Positions 44,350 through 53,836 of a DNA stretch of 64,000 nucleotides are shown here, piece by piece. Under the pieces are notes generated by a model. That model was not told the DNA's origin. It did not search any database and saw only the letters and a program-made list of their open reading frames with translations. Location of the stretch: NCBI RefSeq assembly GCF_018398335.1, contig NZ_JAHBRX010000002.1:1302001-1366000 (forward strand). Reading direction: 5' to 3'. This DNA is from Chelatococcus sp. HY11 (GTDB lineage Bacteria > Pseudomonadota > Alphaproteobacteria > Rhizobiales > Beijerinckiaceae). The stretch's first letter is position 1. Each line of letters starts with the position of its first letter. Position numbers and translations under genes: made by a program.

Positions 44350-45255
44350 ATGCTCACGTCCCGCCAGCTGTGCGGCATCTTCCCCGCCATTCCCACCTTG
44401 GTCGATACGGATGACCGCATCGATGCGACAGCCGTTTACACCCTGTTTTCCTGGCTGAAGCGAGGCGGCATCGACGGCGTCCTGCCCGTCGGCGGCACCG
44501 GTGAATATGGCGCCCTTGCCCGCGCCGAGCGCATCCGTATGGCACGATTGTCGGTCGAGGCGATGGCCGGCACGGGCCCGGTCATCGCGGGCGTTCTGGA
44601 TACCGGATATCACGATGCCCTGCAGGCCGTAGGGGAGTTTGCGGCCGAAGGCGTCGACGCTGCCCTCGTCCTCACGCCCTATTACACCAACCCCACTCAG
44701 GCCGGTATCCGCGACTATTTCCTGCGGCTCGCGGATGCTTCCCCGATCCCGGTCCTGATCTACGAGATCCCATACCGGACCCGCATCGCCGTCGAGCCGC
44801 GGATCGTGCATGAACTGTCGCGTCATCCCAACATCATCGGCATGAAGGCGTGCAATCTCGACATGTACCACTTTCTGCAGGTGGTGGCTGGCGTGAGCGA
44901 CGATTTCACCGTGCTCAGCGGCGAGGACAGCCTGTTCCCGCTCCACATGGCCGCTGGTGCAAAGGGGGGCATCCTGGTGACGGCGAGCTTGCTGCCGCGC
45001 GCCTGGCGCGGCATCTTCGACGCGGCTGCGGCGGGCCGCACGGCCGAAGCCCTGTCGCTGCATCGCGAGCTGATCCCGATGATGAATCTGGCTTTCGCGG
45101 AAACCAACCCTGGCCCCATGAAGTCCGTGATCGACCTGATCGGCGTATCTGCGCCGCGTATGCTCGCACCTTTGGTCGATGCCGCGCCCGCGCTTTCGAA
45201 AGCTTTCCGCGCGGAGGTCTCGCGGTTTCTCATACGAACGGAAGCATCCCCGTAA
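44350..45255 (+). CDS. Dihydrodipicolinate synthase (DapA)-family aldolase/lyase
   Basis: 301 residues from the ATG at 44350; the longer frame overlaps the cupin gene. The Schiff-base lysine is Lys166 (IGMKACN), the conserved tyrosine Tyr138 (IYEIPYRT), and the carboxylate loop is GGTGE at 48-52, closer to the classical GTTGE than in the paralogue at 14379. It probably cleaves or forms a 2-oxo acid derived from the imported substrate. It is the last intact gene of the operon; a truncated oxidase follows. Confidence 0.92.
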   Translation: MLTSRQLCGIFPAIPTLVDTDDRIDATAVYTLFSWLKRGGIDGVLPVGGTGEYGALARAERIRMARLSVEAMAGTGPVIAGVLDTGYHDALQAVGEFAAEGVDAALVLTPYYTNPTQAGIRDYFLRLADASPIPVLIYEIPYRTRIAVEPRIVHELSRHPNIIGMKACNLDMYHFLQVVAGVSDDFTVLSGEDSLFPLHMAAGAKGGILVTASLLPRAWRGIFDAAAAGRTAEALSLHRELIPMMNLAFAETNPGPMKSVIDLIGVSAPRMLAPLVDAAPALSKAFRAEVSRFLIRTEASP

Positions 45256-45268
45256 ACCGAAGCGTCTC

Positions 45269-45490
45269 GTGAGGATCAGCCCCGAGGCATCGCGCGGCAT
45301 CGTCGGTGACAATGGTTTGATCACCGATCCGGCGGGTATGGAGCCCTGGCTGACGGACTGGCGCCAGCGTCGAGATGACAATGACTTATCGCATGTGAGA
45401 AGCCTTCCGAAAGGCGCGTGCTCTCAGATGTGCATTGATGAGCGGCGCAAGCTTGCGCGATGGCGAATGGCCGGGCTCGCTCAGCCATGA
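45269..45490 (+). pseudogene. Truncated FAD-linked oxidase (GlcD type) start fused in frame to IS30 relic
   Basis: An open frame of 73 codons from a GTG at 45269. Its first 35 residues (IVGDNGLITDPAGMEPWLTDWR) match the N-terminus of GlcD-type FAD-binding oxidases (D-2-hydroxyacid dehydrogenases) in alphaproteobacteria. The match stops near 45370 and the rest reads into an IS30-type transposase start (DERRKLARWRMAG). The FAD domain and all later parts are missing. The upstream operon therefore probably once ended with an oxidase gene that was lost by an IS-linked deletion. Family assignment rests on a short segment. Confidence 0.55.
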
Positions 45491-45512
45491 GACGATCTAC
45501 CAGTTTGCTTAA
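45431..45512 (+). mobile_element. IS30-family transposase remnant
   Basis: One frame gives DERRKLARWRMAG, like the N-terminal helix-turn-helix of IS30 transposases. Directly after, in the next frame, LSHETIYQFA matches the SHETIY motif that lies well downstream in an intact transposase. The two motifs are thus joined by a large internal deletion and frameshift. No terminal inverted repeats were identified. Confidence 0.5.
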
Positions 45513-45649
45513 TCGCACAGGGTCTTGAGGCCATCGTCAACGGCCCCTTTTCACTGATCGTCGATGGCGCCAGAGCATTCTTCCCCAAATAGCATTCGGC
45601 GCTCCGGCTGCTAAGATGCGAAAATGGGGTAGCGGGGAATGGGCGCTGG
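45513..45649 (+). other. Intergenic region before the diguanylate cyclase gene
   Basis: 137 bases, no coding support. Probably contains decayed sequence from the IS-linked deletion and the cyclase promoter. Confidence 0.4.
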
Positions 45650-47326
45650 ATGACGTTGTTTTCGGGCGATGGCGCTACAGGTGTTGACAGCGTTAGCGGC
45701 GCACAAAACCAGGAGAGCCCAAGAGGGCAGAAAACGCCACCAATTGTGCGCCGGGTGACGCTGGGAGTTGTCGTAGCCTGGTTGGCGCTGGTGGGCTGCC
45801 TGGGTTGGTGGCTGTCGCAGCGCATCATGGCAGACGAGCTGAACAGCTTGGCGGCTAGCGCCGAACACGAGGCCACCACCACCGCACGCGTCATGGACCG
45901 GTTATTCACGGAAATGGTCAGCGTGGCGAACATGGTGGCAAGCCAAAACCAGGTGATCGAGCTCGCCACCCGCTACCGTCTCGACCCCCCCGGCTTCGCA
46001 GAGTTAACACGTCAGGAGCGCGCGGCGATATTCACGCGCGATCCGTTGGTCCGCAGGGTCGGCGATTTCATGACCCGGCTATCCAGCGACCTGAACTATG
46101 CTCGAATCTATATGAACAATTTGTCGCATGACACGTTGACGTCCAGCCAATGGGCCGAGTCCTTTAACATCGTGGGTGAGATCTACTCAGGTCGAGGTTA
46201 CCTTGTCGACGCGCTACGCGACGGCAAGGGGCAGATGTTCGGTATCGCTCGTCTGAATCAAGTGCCGTCCTATTTCGTGGCCAGTCGGATCGATGACGCG
46301 GACGGATTGCCGTTGGGCTCAGTCACGGTCAGGTTCGACGCACCCGATATGGCGCATTATCTGACAGGGCGGCATATTGCATTGATCGTGAACCGCGAGG
46401 GGCGCGTGACGACCTCTTCGTCTGCGCCATTTATCCTACGCAATGTCGCGGCGCTTCTGCCGCCTGACACCTTGCGACCTTCGGACAGCGACGAAGGTTC
46501 GGGTAAGCCCATGGACATACGTGCAGTCGCCGGCTCGGGCAACCCTGACCAATGGCTCATCGACGGTCATCCCTATCTCCTACGCCGTCAGCCGCTGACC
46601 GATGCGCAATATCAGTTGCTGACGCTAGCTGCGTTTGACCATCTCGCACACATGCGCCGCCAGCACTTTTGGGCGGCCGGATTAGTGGCGGCGTTAGGCC
46701 TCGCCTTGATCTTGCTGTCCGGTCTCGCTGCAGGACAGATGATGATGCGCCGCCAAGAGGAACGGTACGCGGCAAACTATGACGCACTGACCGGCCTGCC
46801 GAACCGGCGCGCGATCTTGGCTGAGGTGGAGCGTCTCTTCGCTTTGGCGAAGCGGACGCAGCAGTCGGTCCTGGTAGCGTTCATCGATCTGGATGGGTTC
46901 AAGGCGATTAACGACAGTTACGGACATGGGATTGGAGACAAATTCTTGGTCGAGGTCAGCCGCCGGCTGTCGGCCGGGCTACGGAGCGGCGACGTCCTGG
47001 GGCGCTGGGGTGGCGACGAATTCGTCGTAATCGGGCTGGCAGCCCCGTCCAGGCCCGGCGAGCCAGATCAGACCGCCGACGTGATGCGCAGTCGGCTGGC
47101 ACCGCTGCTGATCGGCACCCATATCCTAGCCGGGCGCGTTTTCGACTATCCGGGCGCAAGCTTCGGTATTGCCTGCGTCGATCCGTCGGTTAGTTCACTG
47201 CAATCCGCGCTCATGCTGGCTGATAAGCTGATGTATGCCGACAAACGGGCACGGCGCGGGCAACAGCCGTCGTTTCGATCAGACATGGCCTTGACTTCGT
47301 CTCAAACAGGGATCGAAAGGCGGTAG
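45650..47326 (+). CDS. Membrane-anchored GGDEF diguanylate cyclase
   Basis: 558 residues. Topology: short cytoplasmic start, helix at about 33-56, a periplasmic sensor of about 285 residues of CHASE4/Cache-like character, a second helix at about 341-362, then the GGDEF domain (DALTGLPNRRA near 380). The active-site motif GGDEF is at 454-458 and is intact. An inhibitory-site RxxD (445-448) lies five residues before it, so feedback inhibition by c-di-GMP is expected. There is no EAL domain. It makes c-di-GMP in response to an unknown periplasmic signal and stands alone. Confidence 0.93.
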   Translation: MTLFSGDGATGVDSVSGAQNQESPRGQKTPPIVRRVTLGVVVAWLALVGCLGWWLSQRIMADELNSLAASAEHEATTTARVMDRLFTEMVSVANMVASQNQVIELATRYRLDPPGFAELTRQERAAIFTRDPLVRRVGDFMTRLSSDLNYARIYMNNLSHDTLTSSQWAESFNIVGEIYSGRGYLVDALRDGKGQMFGIARLNQVPSYFVASRIDDADGLPLGSVTVRFDAPDMAHYLTGRHIALIVNREGRVTTSSSAPFILRNVAALLPPDTLRPSDSDEGSGKPMDIRAVAGSGNPDQWLIDGHPYLLRRQPLTDAQYQLLTLAAFDHLAHMRRQHFWAAGLVAALGLALILLSGLAAGQMMMRRQEERYAANYDALTGLPNRRAILAEVERLFALAKRTQQSVLVAFIDLDGFKAINDSYGHGIGDKFLVEVSRRLSAGLRSGDVLGRWGGDEFVVIGLAAPSRPGEPDQTADVMRSRLAPLLIGTHILAGRVFDYPGASFGIACVDPSVSSLQSALMLADKLMYADKRARRGQQPSFRSDMALTSSQTGIERR

Positions 47327-47651
47327 CCGGCACGTTTAAGGGCAACTGCGAAGAGCAACTGCCGGGCCTTGGACGCCGCAGCGCCCGAACGGGCCTTGGT
47401 CAGTGTCGAGGACGGCCGTGGCTATGACCCCGTCCTCGTGGCTCGAGACGTCGCGCGCCTGGCGGCGCTGGACGGGCACCTCCGAAATGAGACCGGCGTC
47501 GGCGTCGAAGTGAACCCCGCAGACCTCTCCCTGGACGGCGACGTCGACGGTAAGCGGTGTTGTCCTGGCAATGCGGTGGAGCTATGCAATACTGATCGCG
47601 AAGCGTTAATCCCGACGCGGGCCTATCAGTGCCGGAGGCGGTTGTGGGAGG
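47327..47651 (+). other. Intergenic region, no gene recognised
   Basis: 325 bases. Open frames exist on both strands because of the high GC content (for example plus 47369-47707), but none has a recognisable product or good start. Confidence 0.4.
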
Positions 47652-48485
47652 ATGAGCGAGCGCATTGTCCGTGGACTCACATTGGTCGAAGTCGAGCAAC
47701 TCGTTGACTGGGCTGCAGCCGAGGGCTGGAATCCCGGGCTTCATGATGCCGCTGTGTTCCATGCCACGGACGCCGAAGGATTCATCGGTGCGTTTGTCGA
47801 TGGGGAGATGGTCGCCGGCATCGCGGCGGTTGCCTACGGGACATCCTACGGCTTCGTCGGGCTCTATATAAGCCGGGAGGACATGCGAGGCCGAGGTCAC
47901 GGGAAAGCCGTCTGGGACGCAGGCATGGCCTATCTCGCCGGGCGAACAATCGGCCTCGACGGCGTCGACGAGCAGTTCGAAAACTACAGAAGAAAGGGCT
48001 TTGCTCCAGCTTACCGAACCATCCGCTTCGGTGGCCGCTTTGCTGGTCATCCGGTTGATGGTGCGAACCTGACTACCGTTACGCTCGATCTCCTGCCCGA
48101 AGTTATGGCCTTTGATCGAAGGATTTTTCCGGAGCCACGGGACAGGTTTCTTGCGTGCTGGCTTTTGCCTCCGCATCTTGCATGTGTCGCCGTCTCGCAT
48201 GATGTCGTCACAGGGTACGGCGTCGCGCGCCAATGCCGCTCGGGTTGGAAGATCGGTGGGCTGTCGGCGATTGACGACAGGGCGGCCGCCGCCCTCGTTC
48301 GGCATCTTGCGGCCGCTGTCGATGGCGACATCTTCATCGACGTTCCGGCCTCGCGAAAGCCGTTTATCGGTTTCCTGTTGGACTCAGGCCTTCGGCCCGG
48401 ATTTGAGACAACCCGCATGTATCTGGGCAATCCAATTCCTCTCGCACCCGAGGTATTCGGCGTGACGACCCTGGAACTGGGCTAG
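47652..48485 (+). CDS. GNAT-family N-acetyltransferase
   Basis: 277 residues. The first half is a GNAT fold: IAAVAYGTSYGFVGLYISRE, then MRGRGHGKAVWDAGMAYL, whose R-G-x-G-x-G/K forms the acetyl-CoA pyrophosphate loop. The second half has a further, diverged acyltransferase-like region (YGVARQCRSGWKIGGLSA), as in two-part YitI-like proteins. The ATG directly abuts GGGAGG, which is too close for normal initiation, so the true start could be slightly downstream. Substrate unknown; no clear operon partner. Confidence 0.85.
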   Translation: MSERIVRGLTLVEVEQLVDWAAAEGWNPGLHDAAVFHATDAEGFIGAFVDGEMVAGIAAVAYGTSYGFVGLYISREDMRGRGHGKAVWDAGMAYLAGRTIGLDGVDEQFENYRRKGFAPAYRTIRFGGRFAGHPVDGANLTTVTLDLLPEVMAFDRRIFPEPRDRFLACWLLPPHLACVAVSHDVVTGYGVARQCRSGWKIGGLSAIDDRAAAALVRHLAAAVDGDIFIDVPASRKPFIGFLLDSGLRPGFETTRMYLGNPIPLAPEVFGVTTLELG

Positions 48486-48499
48486 GCGCTCTCAGGATT

Positions 48500-48720
48500 C
48501 AGATATCGGGCGAGGTCAACGGTCCGGCGATCCGGACCGCGCTGCAGGACCGCGGCCACAGGCTCGGCGAGGGGAGAGCCGGCGCCGGCAGCATTTGCTT
48601 CTGGTAGCCCTGCTCAAGGCATCATCTTCCAGACACACGACGGCAGCGGTGCGTTCGCCCCGGATGACCGCATCGTGATCACGCCGGAAAGGGAATCAGG
48701 CGGGTTCCTGGATTCCGCGT
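48500..48720 (+). pseudogene. Possible decayed fragment (gamma-glutamyltransferase-like end)
   Basis: Plus-strand translation gives QISGEVNGPAIRTALQDRGHRL and, after a frame change, SPAQGIIFQTHDGSGAFA. This resembles the C-terminal region of gamma-glutamyltransferases (an ARGHRL-type helix followed by a glycine-rich AQ-I motif). Both parts are short and out of frame, so this is only a suggestion. Confidence 0.2.
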
Positions 48721-50316
48721 CTATTTGTGCACGCCGACGATCTTCGCGTTCTCATAGGTCGCCCAGCTGCCGTTTCCGCCCTCTTCGTAGACATCGGTCA
48801 CGTAGTTCGAGCGGGTGATGCTGAAGAACACCACTTGGTAGAGCGTCAGGATCGGCAGCTCGTCCCAGATGATCTCCTGTATCTTGTCATAGACTACCTT
48901 GCGCTCTTCCGGATCCAGGATCGAGCGCTGCTTTGTAAACAGCGCGTCGACTTCCTCACTCCGATAATCCGAATTGTTGGTGTAGGGAACCGGCCGGATG
49001 TTGTTGGAATTGTAGAAGCGCTCGATACCGCCAACGCCCGGTCCGATTGCTACGGCCTCGATGGTCATCGCGAAATTGCCGGTGGCATAGGCGCGCTGGT
49101 CGAATGCAGCTCGGTCGGCGGAAAAGAGATTGAGCTTGATGCCGATCGCCGCCAGGTTCTGTTTGATGATGTCGGCGATATTCGCGGCCGAACCCAGGGA
49201 TGAGGCCCAGCCGAGCTCGAGCTCGAAGCGCGTGCCATCGGCGCCGCGCGTGAAGCCGGCCTCATCCAACATCGTGTTGGCCTGTGCGGTGTCGAGCTTA
49301 TAGTCGACGAGTTTTTTATTGTAGAGCGGATCTGCCGGGGAGACGGGGCCGAGCTGCTCGGACGCTGTCATGCCGCTATCGATGTTTTCGCGAATAAAAT
49401 TTCGGTCGATGGCATGCGCTATAGCCTTCCGCACCTGTTTGTTGGCGAGGTGCCGGTTCTTCAGGTTAAGCACGATATGGTAGGCCGCACCTCGATTGAC
49501 CGAGCGTGTCAGTTTGTTGCCGGGCAACTTGGACAGTCGGATCGCCTCCGACTGCGGCAGCGCATTGTAGTACATCATGTCGAGCTCGCCCTGCTGGAAG
49601 GCGGCAACGCGCGACGCCGGATCGGGCATGATACGCAGGACGACCTCGTCCACCATCGGCCTATCTTTGATGAAATAGTTTGCGTTCTTCTCGTATCGCA
49701 CCTCACGGCCGCGCTGATAGCTGACGAGCTTGTAAGGTCCTGTGCCGACCGGCTTCTGGTTGAGTGGGTCGGTCGCGAGGTTTTTTCCCTCCCAGAGATG
49801 CTTCGGGATGATCGGTGCGCAGACTGCGTCCGTTGCCATCATCAGCTCGGCGGAGGGGGCGGATAACCGGTAGATGACAGTGTTGGCGTTTGGCGTCTCC
49901 ACCGCCGTCACCGGCGTATAGGCTGCCTTGCCGCGCGGCTGGATTGTCTTGATAGCGTTCTCGATCGTGAACTTGACGTCGGCCGACGTGAACGGCCGTC
50001 CATCCTGCCATAGCACGTCGTCGCGCAACGCGAAGGTGTATGTCTTCCCGTCCGGGCTGATCTCCCAGCTCTTGGCAAGCAGCGGCTCGATGGACCCATC
50101 CGGCTTGATCCGCGTCAGGCCCTGGTGGATCGGCGAACTGGTGACGTAGGTGGTGATAGCGGAGCTGACAGCGGCGTTGAATACCGTCGGATCACCTTCG
50201 AGCGCACCGACCAGCGTGGTTTTCTGCTGCGCAAAGGCCGGCTTCCAGAGCATCGCCGCCGACAAGCCTAGCGATGACCTCAGGATACCACGTCGCGTGA
50301 GGTTCCAATCCTGCAT
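48721..50316 (-). CDS. Peptide/opine-type ABC transporter substrate-binding protein (family 5), copy 1
   Basis: 531 residues from the ATG at 50316, just after GGGGGA; a longer frame to 50394 would cover the operator-like site. The signal has twin arginines (NLTRRGILRSSLGLSAAML) and ends near AFAQQ. The mature protein is a DppA/OppA-type receptor: IEPLLAKSWEISPDGKTYTF and FTSADVKFTIENA. It is closely similar to the product at 54998-56620. It has its own upstream motif and is separated by about 610 bp from the transporter operon, so it may be expressed separately. Confidence 0.93.
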   Translation of the reverse strand: MQDWNLTRRGILRSSLGLSAAMLWKPAFAQQKTTLVGALEGDPTVFNAAVSSAITTYVTSSPIHQGLTRIKPDGSIEPLLAKSWEISPDGKTYTFALRDDVLWQDGRPFTSADVKFTIENAIKTIQPRGKAAYTPVTAVETPNANTVIYRLSAPSAELMMATDAVCAPIIPKHLWEGKNLATDPLNQKPVGTGPYKLVSYQRGREVRYEKNANYFIKDRPMVDEVVLRIMPDPASRVAAFQQGELDMMYYNALPQSEAIRLSKLPGNKLTRSVNRGAAYHIVLNLKNRHLANKQVRKAIAHAIDRNFIRENIDSGMTASEQLGPVSPADPLYNKKLVDYKLDTAQANTMLDEAGFTRGADGTRFELELGWASSLGSAANIADIIKQNLAAIGIKLNLFSADRAAFDQRAYATGNFAMTIEAVAIGPGVGGIERFYNSNNIRPVPYTNNSDYRSEEVDALFTKQRSILDPEERKVVYDKIQEIIWDELPILTLYQVVFFSITRSNYVTDVYEEGGNGSWATYENAKIVGVHK

Positions 50317-50374
50317 CCGATCCCCCAACCATGCGCGGCTGAGCCGCGCTAAGACATCTCGGGAAAATTTACAT

Positions 50375-50387
50375 ATTGTATGATTAT
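50375..50387 (+). promoter_or_regulatory. 13-bp motif, site 1
   Basis: ATTGTATGATTAT fits the shared consensus AWTGTATGAYNRT. It lies about 60 bases before the binding-protein start at 50316, within a larger imperfect palindrome (ATATTG at 50373, CAATAT at 50392). Confidence 0.45.
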
Positions 50388-50927
50388 CTGTCAATATTCT
50401 AGCTGGCTGGGCGGCTGGCTGATCGCCGAGGCGATCGGCGAGCCTTGGGGATCAATCCGTGAGCTCCAGCTTTTGGGCAAACTTCCACGAAGTGTTTGTC
50501 CACCGCGACGTTGGCCTCTTCGATCCGTTAAAGACCGTTACTTACCCCGCTGTTGAGCGCAATTAATCCCCAGCGTGTAGCCGCCCCGGCGGTGGCATGC
50601 CTGCCCACGCTCGCTCGACAGCAGAGGACGAGGCGAAATTCCGCGACATGATCGCGGCAATGACGTCGGTCGATTCCTTGGTGACGAGTATGCGGCAGCC
50701 GGCCCATGAGGGCGCGACCTCGCCAGGATGGGGCACGCCTCTTCCGCATATCAGGGCACGCAAGCAGCGGAGATCCGATCCAGCCCCCGCCGGGTTGGTC
50801 ACGTGGATCGTCTCGCTGGTGTCAGCCTGCCTCCCACTTTCCGCCGACCGGGCCGGCTTCCGTCGGGAAGTGCCGGCTTCCATCCTGTACAGCACCAATT
50901 CTGCACCGCGCCGGGCGCTGGAAGCGT
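50388..50927 (-). other. Intergenic region, no gene recognised
   Basis: About 540 bases between the end of the dppF-like gene and the promoter of the binding-protein gene. Frames of up to about 130 codons exist on both strands (plus 50597-51001, minus 50563-50898), without motifs or convincing starts. Possibly a decayed gene. Confidence 0.35.
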
Positions 50928-51944
50928 TCAGGTGGGCGGCAACACCTGGGCGCGCTCCTGAAGATGGCAGGCCGCCTGGTGGTCGGGCGTCGAACCGGTG
51001 AGCGGCGGAACGGATGCGGTACAGATGGCCAGGTCGGCGATGGCGCAGCGTGGATTGAAATGGCAGCCGGGTGGCGGGGCGAGCGGCGAAGGGATCTCGC
51101 CCTTCAGCTCCTTCGCCTGGCGCTTGGCTTCGAGCGCCGGATCGGGGATCGGCACCGAGCTCAGCAAGGCCTGAGTGTAGGGGTGCCGCGGATCGGCATA
51201 AATCCGCGAGGAGGGCGCGGTCTCGACGATACGGCCGAGATACATCACAGAAACGCGGTGCGAGATGTGCCGCACCACGGCCATGTCGTGGCCGATGAAC
51301 AGATAGGACAGCTTGAACTCACGCTGCAGATCGCGCAGGAAATTGACGATCTGCGCCTGGATCGATACGTCGAGCGCGGAAACCGGCTCATCGGCCACGA
51401 TGAAGCGCGGCTTGAGCACGAGGGCCCGCGCGATGCCAATGCGCTGGCGCTGGCCGCCGGAGAATTCACGCGGATACTTGATCATGGCGCTCGCGGGGAT
51501 GCCGCAGAGGTCGAGCACCTCGCGGATCTTGCGGTCGGCGTCCGGCCCCTTCGCCACGTCGAAGTTGCGTAGCGGTTCGGCGATGATGTCGCGGACCGTC
51601 ATGATCGGATTCAGCGAGCTGTAGGGGTCCTGGAAGATCGTCTGGATCTGCTGCCTTACCCGCCGGCGCTCAGGCCTAGGCAACTGGCTGATATCCTGCC
51701 CATCGAAGCGGATGGTGCCGCTGGTCGGGTCCATCAACTGCGAGATCATGCGACCCAGCGTGGACTTGCCGCAGCCGGATTCGCCGATCAGGCCGAGCGT
51801 CTCGCCGGCGTTGATGTGCAGGGTGACGTTGTCGACGGCACGCAGGATTGTCTTGCGGCCGAAGCCGCGCGCGAGCGGGAACTGCTTGGAGAGGCCAGTG
51901 GCCTCAAGCAGTGGCGTGGCTGGCTTGATTGGTTGCATCATCAT
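50928..51944 (-). CDS. Peptide-type ABC transporter ATP-binding protein, DppF/OppF type
   Basis: 338 residues. Walker [14 protein letters not shown], signature FSGGQRQRIGIARAL, Walker B FIVADEPVSALDVS. The C-terminal oligopeptide/dipeptide domain has the Cys-containing HFNPRCAIADLAIC stretch. The start overlaps the end of the DppD-type gene by 41 bases. Last gene of the operon that begins with the binding protein at 56620. Confidence 0.95.
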   Translation of the reverse strand: MMMQPIKPATPLLEATGLSKQFPLARGFGRKTILRAVDNVTLHINAGETLGLIGESGCGKSTLGRMISQLMDPTSGTIRFDGQDISQLPRPERRRVRQQIQTIFQDPYSSLNPIMTVRDIIAEPLRNFDVAKGPDADRKIREVLDLCGIPASAMIKYPREFSGGQRQRIGIARALVLKPRFIVADEPVSALDVSIQAQIVNFLRDLQREFKLSYLFIGHDMAVVRHISHRVSVMYLGRIVETAPSSRIYADPRHPYTQALLSSVPIPDPALEAKRQAKELKGEIPSPLAPPPGCHFNPRCAIADLAICTASVPPLTGSTPDHQAACHLQERAQVLPPT

Positions 51945-52950
51945 TGTTTTGGAACGCCGTGTTCTTCATCATCACCCAGCAGCGGGCGACCTGACCGTCT
52001 CCAACCGGGATCAGCCCCGGCTCCTCCACCATGCAGCGGTCGATCTTGAACCGGCAACGCGGATTGAACTTGCAGCCGGCGATCTTCTGACTGTTGTCGA
52101 GGGGTGAGCCCGGAATGCCGATGAGATCCTGCTCGGAATCCTGGTCGATGCGCGGCACTGACTGCAGCAGGCCCCAGGTGTAGGGATGCTGTGGCGCACG
52201 GAAAATCTGCTCGGCCGTGCCTCTTTCCATGACGCGGCCGGCATACATGACCACGACGCGCTCTGCGAGACTTGCGACCAGGGCCAGATTATGCGTGATC
52301 AGGATAAGGGCGGTGCCGTATTGCTCGTTGACGTCGCGCAATAGGCGGATCACCTGATCCTGCACGGTAACGTCGAGCGCGGTGGTCGGCTCATCGGCGA
52401 TCAGAAGCTTGGGATTGTTGGAAAGGCCCATGCCGATCATGCCGCGCTGGCGCATGCCGCCGGAGAATTCGTGCGGATAGGCCCGCGCGCGCTCCCTGGG
52501 CGAGGGAATGCCGACCTTGCGCAGGAGATCGACGACGCGCTCGCGGATGCTCTTGCGTTCGATCTTGCGGTGCAGTTCCATCGCCTCGGCGATCTGCCTG
52601 CCTATGCGTTTAACCGGGTTCCATGACGACATCGGGTCCTGGAAGATCAGCGCGATCTCGCTTCCGCGCAAATCTGCCATGTCGCGGGCGCTGATGGCGG
52701 CGATGTCGCGGCCGTCGAAGCAGACCTCGCCAGCGACGATCTTGCCGGGCTCCGGCACCAGCCGCAGAATCGACAGCATTAGCATTGACTTGCCCGAGCC
52801 GGACTCGCCCACCACGGCGACACGTTCATGCGCACGCACTTCAAGAGTGACGTTGTCGACCGCTTTGAACTCGCCATAGGGGGTCTGAAAGGCGGTGGTC
52901 AGTCCTTTGATGGAAAGCACCGCCTCTGATGGTTGCGTGCGATCTGACAC
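51904..52950 (-). CDS. Peptide-type ABC transporter ATP-binding protein, DppD/OppD type
   Basis: 348 residues. Walker [14 protein letters not shown] (Met where Thr is usual after Lys-Ser), signature [15 protein letters not shown], Walker [15 protein letters not shown]. The C-terminal domain contains [13 protein letters not shown]. It forms the ATPase heterodimer with the DppF-type protein. Confidence 0.95.
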   Translation of the reverse strand: MSDRTQPSEAVLSIKGLTTAFQTPYGEFKAVDNVTLEVRAHERVAVVGESGSGKSMLMLSILRLVPEPGKIVAGEVCFDGRDIAAISARDMADLRGSEIALIFQDPMSSWNPVKRIGRQIAEAMELHRKIERKSIRERVVDLLRKVGIPSPRERARAYPHEFSGGMRQRGMIGMGLSNNPKLLIADEPTTALDVTVQDQVIRLLRDVNEQYGTALILITHNLALVASLAERVVVMYAGRVMERGTAEQIFRAPQHPYTWGLLQSVPRIDQDSEQDLIGIPGSPLDNSQKIAGCKFNPRCRFKIDRCMVEEPGLIPVGDGQVARCWVMMKNTAFQNNDDATNQASHATA

Positions 52951-52960
52951 GATCGTCTCC

Positions 52961-53833
52961 TTATCGCCGGGTGCCGCTGTGACGCGCGGTGCTGAAACTG
53001 TCGCCCAAGAGATTGAGGCTGAAGATGGTGATCGCGAGAAGCAGGCCAGGAAAAGTCGTCATCCACCAGGCCGACTGCAAATAGAGCTGGTATTGCTGGA
53101 GGAGGAGCCCCCAGCTCGGCGAGGACGGATCGCCGAGTCCGATGAAGCTCAGGAAGGATTCCACCAAAATCGCCGCGCCCATTTGCAGGAAGACTGAGAC
53201 GATCAGGTAGGGCGCGACATTGGGCAGGATGTGGCGCAGTACGACGCGGCTTCGGCTCGCCCCGCTCATGCGAGCGGCCAGCACGAATTCCTCGCCGCGA
53301 AGGATCATGAACTGGGCGCGCACCACGCGCGCTGTGCCGGGCCAGGCCAGGAAGCCGATCACCAGCACGATGCTGGTCTGGCTGGCGCCGTAGAGCGCCA
53401 TGACGACGATGGCGAGCAGAAAGCGCGGCACCACCTGAAAGACCTCTGTCATGCGCATCAGGAGCTCGTCGACCATTCCGCCGGCATAGCCGGCGACGGC
53501 ACCGACCAGTGTTCCCGTCAGCGCGGCGACGCAGGCGCCCATCATCCCAATCACGAGCGAAATGCGTGCGCCCTGGATGGCACGGGCGAGGATGTCGCGG
53601 CCAAGATCGTCGGTCCCCATCGGGTGGGCGAGACTCGGCGGCATGAAGCTGTCGCGGCTGATCGCCAGCGGATCGATCGGCCACAGAAAGGGGCCGAGGA
53701 CTGCTAGTCCAAGGATGAAGGTGAGGCCGGTCATCCCTATCACGGCAGAGGGCGTCACCTTGAACCAGGTCAAGCGCGGCAGGCGCAGACGCCCCCTGGG
53801 ACCTGTCTGAACGGGAATGAGAGCGTCGGCCAT
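52961..53833 (-). CDS. Peptide-type ABC transporter permease, DppC type
   Basis: 290 residues with a first helix near residue 35 and five more after a periplasmic loop with MGTDDLGRDILARAIQGARIS, which is a DppC signature. The EAA loop reads EFVLAARMSGASRSRVVLRHILP. It lies 3 bp after the DppB-type gene and 10 bp before the DppD-type gene. Confidence 0.95.
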   Translation of the reverse strand: MADALIPVQTGPRGRLRLPRLTWFKVTPSAVIGMTGLTFILGLAVLGPFLWPIDPLAISRDSFMPPSLAHPMGTDDLGRDILARAIQGARISLVIGMMGACVAALTGTLVGAVAGYAGGMVDELLMRMTEVFQVVPRFLLAIVVMALYGASQTSIVLVIGFLAWPGTARVVRAQFMILRGEEFVLAARMSGASRSRVVLRHILPNVAPYLIVSVFLQMGAAILVESFLSFIGLGDPSSPSWGLLLQQYQLYLQSAWWMTTFPGLLLAITIFSLNLLGDSFSTARHSGTRR

Positions 53834-53836
53834 CGT

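Noticed and set aside
47400-48305. Minus-strand frame of 301 codons opposite the GNAT gene
   Set aside because: Shadow of the GNAT gene with an Arg-rich C-terminal stretch; no family resemblance.
50597-51001. Plus-strand frame in the gap after the dppF-like gene
   Set aside because: No domain or ribosome site, overlaps the end of a real gene; the composition can arise by chance in GC-rich DNA.
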